This document shows positions 47,149 to 51,897 of a DNA stretch of 51,897 nucleotides, one piece after another. This stretch comes from an uncultured Bacteroidales bacterium (GTDB taxonomy: Bacteria > Bacteroidota > Bacteroidia > Bacteroidales > FEN-979): positions 1 through 51,897 of the forward strand of contig CAIQUS010000113.1 of assembly GCA_903875045.1 (NCBI GenBank). Reading direction: 5' to 3'. Numbering within the stretch: position 1 is the stretch's first letter; each line of letters begins with the position of its first letter. A model generated the notes under the pieces. It was not told the DNA's origin. It saw only the letters and a list, made by a program, of their open reading frames with translations, and did no database searches. A program made the position numbers and the translations under genes.

Positions 47149-49542
47149 ATGGTAAACAAATTCCTCCTTCCCCTGCTGATCATTGCGCCGTTCTTCCTCC
47201 GGGCTCAAAGCAACATACCAGTTTTTGCCGGTGATGTTCGTTCGGTCAAACAAACTGAACATGGCGTAATCGTAAAGACTGACAATGCCTTTGCCCAAAT
47301 CCTGGCTTTTTCACCAACTGTTATCCGTGTCAGGATTACCCGAACCGAACCGAAAGATGATTTCTCTTATGCCGTGATCCAGGTTCCCGGGGCGGAATTA
47401 AAACAGATAGCCGATCCTCGCGACTCTGTGATTTTTTCCACCGACTCTCTTCAAGTAATTATCTATAAAAGCCCGTTCAGGGTTGCCATAAAAAACCTCC
47501 GTGGGGAAATACTCACCGAAGATCAGCCAGGATTACCCATTTCCTGGCTGGGGACTGAGGTGAGTTGCTATAAAAAGCTTTTTGCCGATGAAAAATTCCT
47601 CGGACTGGGAGAAAAGACCGGAAATCTTGATAAACGAGGCAACTCATTCGAAAACTGGAACTCAGATGTTCCGGCTTATGCCATCAACCTTGATCCGCTT
47701 TACCAGAGTATCCCCTTTTTTATCGGGATCCACGGTAAAGTTGTTTATGGTATCTTTCTCGACAATTCGTACCGTACGAAGTTCAACTTCGGAGCCTCAA
47801 CCGACGAACAATTCAGTAGTTTTTCGGCTGCCGACGGTGAGATGAACTATTATATTTTCGGTGGATCGGGCGTTGCATCGATCATAAGGGATTACACCTG
47901 GCTTACCGGCCGCATGACGATGCCGCCATATTGGAGCCTCGGATATCAGCAGTGCAGATGGAGTTACTTCCCCGAATCGCAGGTGATGGGAATCGCACAG
48001 CAACTCCGCGACAAACAGATTCCCTGTGATGTGATCTATCTCGATATCGATTACATGGATGCCTACAAAATTTTCACCTGGAACAAAGATAGGTTTCCCC
48101 AGCCCAAATCGATGATCGATAAACTAAATGGCATGGGTTTCCATGTGGTGACCATTGTTGATCCTGGGATTAAGGTGGAACCAGGATATTTCGCTTATGA
48201 CGAAGGCGTGAAAAATAATTACTTTGCAAAGTACCCCGACGGGCTCAACTACATTGGCAGCGTTTGGCCCGGTCGTTGCCATTTTCCCGATTTCACCAAA
48301 GAACCCGTCAGGAAATGGTGGGGCGCCGCCTTCAACAGGCTGGTCGATCCCGGGGTGGAAGGCTTCTGGAACGACATGAACGAACCCAGCGCCTGGGGAC
48401 AAAGTATCCCGAATATCGTGCAATTCGATTTCGAAGGCCGGAAAAGCTCTATGACCCAGGTCCACAACATTTATGGCCTGGAGATGTCGCGTGCCACCTA
48501 TGAAGGCACTAAAGCGCTTCTCAAAGGTAAACGGCCCTTTGTGCTTACCCGCGCAGGTTATGCAGGCATCCAGCGTTTTTCAGCCGTTTGGACCGGTGAT
48601 AATGACGCCACCGATGATCACATGTTGTTGTCGGCACGCATGGTGACCGGACTTGGCCTGTCGGGCGTATCATTCACCGGCCCCGATGTAGGCGGTTTCA
48701 TGGGTAATCCTTCCGAGCAGCTATACACCCGGTGGATGTCGCTTGGGGTTTACACGCCGTTTTTCAGGAACCATTCGGCCTGGGATACCAAAAGCAAGGA
48801 ACCATGGTCATTCGGGCCCAATGTTGAGCGCCAGGTGAAAGAGATGATCGGGCAGCGATACCGGCTCCTCCCCTACCTTTATGCCGCTTTTCATGAATCA
48901 ACCTTAACCGGTTTGCCAGTGGCCCGAAGTCTGGCGATCGATTATACCTTTGATGAAAAAGTTTACTGGTGGAAGTACCAGAACCAATATCTTTTTGGTG
49001 ACAACCTTCTGGTTGCGCCTGTCTCGTGCAACCAGAATGCCGCAAAGGTTTACCTTCCCCAAGGTGGCTGGTACCGGCTGAGCAGCGGAGAGTATTACAC
49101 TGGGAATTCCGAAGTCACGGTTGATGCGCCACTCAATGATCTTCCTGTGTTTGTGAAGGCTTCCGGGATCATCCCGATGCAGTCGGACATTCAGCATACA
49201 GCTCAAAAGCCATCCCCGGTAATGGATTTGCATATTTATAACGGTGATAAGCCAAATACTTTTACTTATTACGAAGATGATGGTTTGACTTACCAGTATG
49301 AGGGTGGGCAGTTTTTCAGCCGGAAGATCACCTTTGATCCGATCCGAAAGGTGATTTCCTTTTCAAAGCCGGATGGGAACTTCACCTCCAAATTCACAAC
49401 TATTCGACTGGTTCTCCATTCCTTTGATGATGTGATGACTATCCGCTCAAACGGGAAGGAGTACTCGCTCAAGCTAAAATCTGTTAAAGAACGTACCGTT
49501 GAGGTGCCTTGCGGAGCCGGAGAAATGATCTTCAGCTATTGA
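47149..49542 (+). CDS. Alpha-glucosidase, GH31 family
   Basis: A 797-residue secreted protein: signal FLLPLLIIAPFFLRAQS, N-terminal beta-sandwich (FLGLGEKTGNLDKRG), catalytic barrel with nucleophile D409 in GFWNDMNEPSAWG and acid/base D484 in WTGDNDATDDHM. The C-terminal part has the DUF5110-like segment (YYEDDGLTYQYEGGQF). It would cleave non-reducing terminal alpha-glucosides, or alpha-xylosides in some subfamilies. It stands alone on its strand. No regulator or SusCD genes accompany it. Confidence 0.93.
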   Translation: MVNKFLLPLLIIAPFFLRAQSNIPVFAGDVRSVKQTEHGVIVKTDNAFAQILAFSPTVIRVRITRTEPKDDFSYAVIQVPGAELKQIADPRDSVIFSTDSLQVIIYKSPFRVAIKNLRGEILTEDQPGLPISWLGTEVSCYKKLFADEKFLGLGEKTGNLDKRGNSFENWNSDVPAYAINLDPLYQSIPFFIGIHGKVVYGIFLDNSYRTKFNFGASTDEQFSSFSAADGEMNYYIFGGSGVASIIRDYTWLTGRMTMPPYWSLGYQQCRWSYFPESQVMGIAQQLRDKQIPCDVIYLDIDYMDAYKIFTWNKDRFPQPKSMIDKLNGMGFHVVTIVDPGIKVEPGYFAYDEGVKNNYFAKYPDGLNYIGSVWPGRCHFPDFTKEPVRKWWGAAFNRLVDPGVEGFWNDMNEPSAWGQSIPNIVQFDFEGRKSSMTQVHNIYGLEMSRATYEGTKALLKGKRPFVLTRAGYAGIQRFSAVWTGDNDATDDHMLLSARMVTGLGLSGVSFTGPDVGGFMGNPSEQLYTRWMSLGVYTPFFRNHSAWDTKSKEPWSFGPNVERQVKEMIGQRYRLLPYLYAAFHESTLTGLPVARSLAIDYTFDEKVYWWKYQNQYLFGDNLLVAPVSCNQNAAKVYLPQGGWYRLSSGEYYTGNSEVTVDAPLNDLPVFVKASGIIPMQSDIQHTAQKPSPVMDLHIYNGDKPNTFTYYEDDGLTYQYEGGQFFSRKITFDPIRKVISFSKPDGNFTSKFTTIRLVLHSFDDVMTIRSNGKEYSLKLKSVKERTVEVPCGAGEMIFSY

Positions 49543-49635
49543 TTTTTTTGCAAAAGCAACTCCGTGAAGCAGGGAGATACAAATATTTCGTTAATATATT
49601 ACACCCTATCCGGGGCTGTATGATAATGAATGTTT

Positions 49636-49651
49636 ACCCCCGAAACTTGAG
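49636..49651. repeat. Isolated end of the MITE-like element
   Basis: ACCCCCGAAACTTGAG matches the right end of copy 2 but no element body or partner end lies nearby. It is in the 176-base gap 49543-49718, which otherwise shows nothing recognisable. Confidence 0.6.
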
Positions 49652-49718
49652 TAATAAATTCCAACATTCAAGGCTATGCGCCGCAGGGGATTGCGTGGCT
49701 ACGTCAGGAAGCCTGAAT

Positions 49719-51374
49719 TCAGAAATTCCGTATGCAACGCACAGAATACCCGTAATCCTTATCGTAACTATTTCTGACTACTGTGCCGGTGAAACTGATC
49801 ATGCTGCGATACCAGGCATTACCTGTGCTGCCCTCCGTAGAACTCCAAAAGTAGCCGTTGAGGCCGATGCTGTATAACGAACCATTGTAATGACGGTAGC
49901 CTGCGGGAAAAGCTGTGAACCCGCTTTCATTGGTTGCCCCGCTATTCGGGGAAATCCACAGGCCTGTACCACCCTCTACGGTGCCCGTAGATTTCATTTT
50001 CCCTCCTGCTACACTTTCGCCTCCAAGAAAGGTCGTAACTGCTGACAATTCTGCATCTTTGGGAATATGCCAGTCTGTGGGACAAATTCCCTGAACTCCT
50101 GCTACAGTAGCATACTGCATCATCTCGTTCCAAAGGTACAAGCCACCATATATATCGCAATTCGATTCAAGGTTATCGTAACAATATTTCTCAATTATGC
50201 TGTTATTTGTTTGTTCCAATGAACCATTGATTCTCGCACCAATATTCAAATTTTGTTTCATCCAGCACTGTGTGTCAATAAGGACAGTTGTATAAACACT
50301 ATTATCCCGTGAATCGGTGAAAGACGAACCGCAGGAAAATGTGCAGGCAGAAGTGATTTGGGTAAGGGTATCAGGATCGGAATTTCCACATGCGGTGTAA
50401 GCCCATACATAACGGGTGTAGCCAGTGTTGCATATCAGCCCTGTCTCAATTTTAGTTACCGCGGTGCCCATGTCTGTTGCCCCGGCATAATTGTTTACAG
50501 AACTCCATTTATACCCTGAAGCACCAACAACTGTGTTCCAGTTCCAAATGATTTGGGTTGATGATGCCACATGGGTTGCGGCAGTCGGGGATTCTGGCGA
50601 ATTTGTTGAAAATTGGTACCACGAGGTGCCATTATAAAACTCAATTTTATTTGACGAGGTATTATAGATTGCAAGACCCCTCACAGGAAGTATAGCATCC
50701 CGCTGGGCGTTTGTCAGGCGTGGTATTAAAGCCCCCTTATCTTTTGCAGAAACATCCAGCATTGCAGAATGGTGTGGACTTGAATTTGTTGTTTTGACTG
50801 AAACACCAATTGAGTTCTGGTTTCCACCGGCTGCTGGTATCCCGGTGGATATGGCACAAAGCAAGATCCATCGGGTGCCATTATAATATTGAAAAAAGTT
50901 TGTTGTCGTGTCGTAAATAATTAATCCTGTAGCTGGTGTTGAGATTAAGCTCTGAGTAGTTCTTGGGAATAAAACACCCCTTGTTGGATCATTGACATCC
51001 AGTATAGAAGAATTTTCAGGGATTACACTATTTGATGTATTAATTGCAACCCCGCCTTCCGGGCTGAGAGTCCCGACGGTTGTAGAAATAAAAGTGGCCG
51101 CTAATTGAAGCCAGTAACTTCCATTATAAAAGTTGAAAAGATTTGTCGTCGTATTATAGATTAACAGGCCGGTTGCTGGTGAAGGAATTATGTCCCGTGA
51201 TGTTGTAGAAAGGCGGGGGATCAGTATCCCGCGATCGGTTGATTTCACATCGAGCATAGCCGACGGGTCTGGAAAACTGTTATCTGTATTAACTCCAAGC
51301 TGTGCAAATAGGCAAAAAGGCTGGATCGTTAAAAAAAATCCCAGCACGACAAAAAAAATGTACATGTTTTTCAT
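49719..51374 (-). CDS. FISUMP-domain surface protein with tail-fibre-like repeats
   Basis: A 551-residue secreted protein with a signal peptide (FFVVLGFFLTIQPFCLFAQ). Three N-terminal repeats follow, each of the form G-N----P--SA-LDV---RG-L-PR-------I--PA-GL-IYNT-TN-F-FYNG--W (about 25-95, 105-170, 185-255). A fibronectin-III-like segment (PTAATHVASSTQIIWNWN) comes next. The C-terminal FISUMP domain has DTQCWMKQNLNIG, YGGLYLWNEMMQY, GICPTDWHIPKDAEL, GYFWSSTEG and YSVRCIRNF. FISUMP proteins are cell-surface proteins first noted in Fibrobacter; their function is largely unknown and may involve adhesion. No T9SS tail is seen. Confidence 0.85.
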   Translation of the reverse strand: MKNMYIFFVVLGFFLTIQPFCLFAQLGVNTDNSFPDPSAMLDVKSTDRGILIPRLSTTSRDIIPSPATGLLIYNTTTNLFNFYNGSYWLQLAATFISTTVGTLSPEGGVAINTSNSVIPENSSILDVNDPTRGVLFPRTTQSLISTPATGLIIYDTTTNFFQYYNGTRWILLCAISTGIPAAGGNQNSIGVSVKTTNSSPHHSAMLDVSAKDKGALIPRLTNAQRDAILPVRGLAIYNTSSNKIEFYNGTSWYQFSTNSPESPTAATHVASSTQIIWNWNTVVGASGYKWSSVNNYAGATDMGTAVTKIETGLICNTGYTRYVWAYTACGNSDPDTLTQITSACTFSCGSSFTDSRDNSVYTTVLIDTQCWMKQNLNIGARINGSLEQTNNSIIEKYCYDNLESNCDIYGGLYLWNEMMQYATVAGVQGICPTDWHIPKDAELSAVTTFLGGESVAGGKMKSTGTVEGGTGLWISPNSGATNESGFTAFPAGYRHYNGSLYSIGLNGYFWSSTEGSTGNAWYRSMISFTGTVVRNSYDKDYGYSVRCIRNF

Positions 51375-51621
51375 AGGATTGGGTTTTTAATTGGTTAGGG
51401 TAAAATTACAATGAAATTCAATATCAAATACAACTACGCACTAAAAACGGGATAATAAGATCCAAAATCCAAATCCCAAATTCCAAATCCCACATGGAAA
51501 ACCACAGGGCGTTGGTTGATAAAGCCTTGAGGGCATATTTATCAATGCAAAGCCGGAGAGAATTCTCAAAATGCCGGACATTTATAAAATTGTTATATCT
51601 TTAACCTGCCATTTTTTATGA

Positions 51622-51897
51622 CTCAAGTTTCGGGGTTAAAAATTTGGTAACTTGGGTTCATATTATTTGATATTTCACCCCTTCGGGGTTTATGGATAGA
51701 CTCTACAAACCGATTATTCTACAATCATTTCAGCCCTTCGGGCTTTTGATCGTTGGAATGTCATTCCCTGCTTCACAACAAAATCCCGAAGGGATGAAAT
51801 GATTGCAGTAGTGAACCATATTGCTTCACAACAAAATCCCGAAGGGATGAAATGATTGTAGTATTGAACCATATTGCTTCACAACAAAATCCCGAAG
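51622..51897. repeat. MITE-like element copy 3, cut by the window edge
   Basis: It begins CTCAAGTTTCGGGGTT like copy 1, continues with the same CCCCTTCGGGG and AGCCCTTCGGGCT palindromes, then enters a 53-bp tandem array from 51771. It has no nested element in the visible part. The right end is outside the window. Confidence 0.85.
51771..51897. repeat. 53-bp tandem repeat array
   Basis: Units start at 51771, 51824 and 51877, each opening CTTCACAACAAAATCCCGAA. The first two differ at about two positions and the third runs off the window. The same unit occurs once on each side of the nested element in copy 1. The rest of the gap 51375-51621 holds only a reverse-oriented fragment of the dispersed GATTTGGGATTT-type repeat near 51455-51494. 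Confidence 0.85.

Noticed and set aside
51771-51897. Possible CRISPR array at the right edge
   Set aside because: The whole 53-bp unit is repeated without variable spacers, and it sits inside a copy of the intergenic element with no cas genes.

Overview
The window reads as chromosomal DNA of a Bacteroidota bacterium (class Bacteroidia or a near relative). The reasons are Bacteroidota-type promoter boxes (TAnnTTTG, twice with a matching TTTG 18-19 bases upstream), T9SS C-terminal sorting tails, a DUF5074 lipoprotein next to a TonB-dependent receptor, the rpmG-DUF4295-ftsY-rimO order, FISUMP and M64 proteins, and sparse Shine-Dalgarno sequences. No tRNA, rRNA, CRISPR array or transposase gene was seen.

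Layout. 1-220 (minus): the 5' part of a group IIC intron, directly behind a terminator-like hairpin. 331-3340 (minus): an asparagine-synthase-like enzyme and a DUF5074 beta-propeller lipoprotein. 3777-10335 (plus): GH2 beta-mannosidase, a GH92 alpha-mannosidase broken by one missing base, and an EamA transporter. 10379-12805: a secreted M64 peptidase converging on an outer-membrane barrel and a retropepsin-like protein that lacks its catalytic Asp. 12989-19200 (minus): a T9SS-tailed YD-repeat protein and a 1783-residue RHS protein ending in a CHAP-like papain-fold domain. 19308-20739: a truncated sensor remnant and an AI-2E family permease. 20843-26934: exopolysaccharide genes (Wza-like, Wzc-like tyrosine kinase with a Tyr-Gly tail, nucleotide-sugar dehydrogenase) and a steroid-5-alpha-reductase-family membrane enzyme. 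26997-28005: clpS and a NUDIX hydrolase. 28041-32216 (minus): a probable cobalamin-uptake cluster (BtuG-like, BtuB-like, T9SS surface protein). 32396-37992: small lipoprotein, MORN protein, rimO, ftsY, DUF4295, rpmG, xerD-type recombinase and an SDR. 38102-45728: class III aminotransferase, then a B12-binding radical SAM protein and a transglutaminase lipoprotein framed by two inverted copies of a ~0.5 kb repeat, then aat. 45749-51374: C1 peptidase, GH31 alpha-glucosidase and a FISUMP surface protein. The right edge carries a third repeat copy with a 53-bp tandem array.

Functional links. ClpS and Aat are the recognition and tagging arms of the bacterial N-degron pathway, although they lie 18 kb apart. 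The probable cobalamin importer could supply the B12-binding radical SAM enzyme. GH2, GH92 and GH31 enzymes indicate mannose- and glucose-linked glycan turnover, but without a SusCD pair, so this is not a classical PUL.

The most notable points are: (i) the 510-bp MITE-like element that sits inside the overlapping stop codons of two convergent genes with a 7-bp duplication and carries a second element nested in it; (ii) the RHS protein with SLH domains and a CHAP-like tip but no visible immunity gene; (iii) the group IIC intron behind a terminator hairpin; (iv) the GH92 frameshift. Product calls rest on motif recognition by eye; no database search was run.
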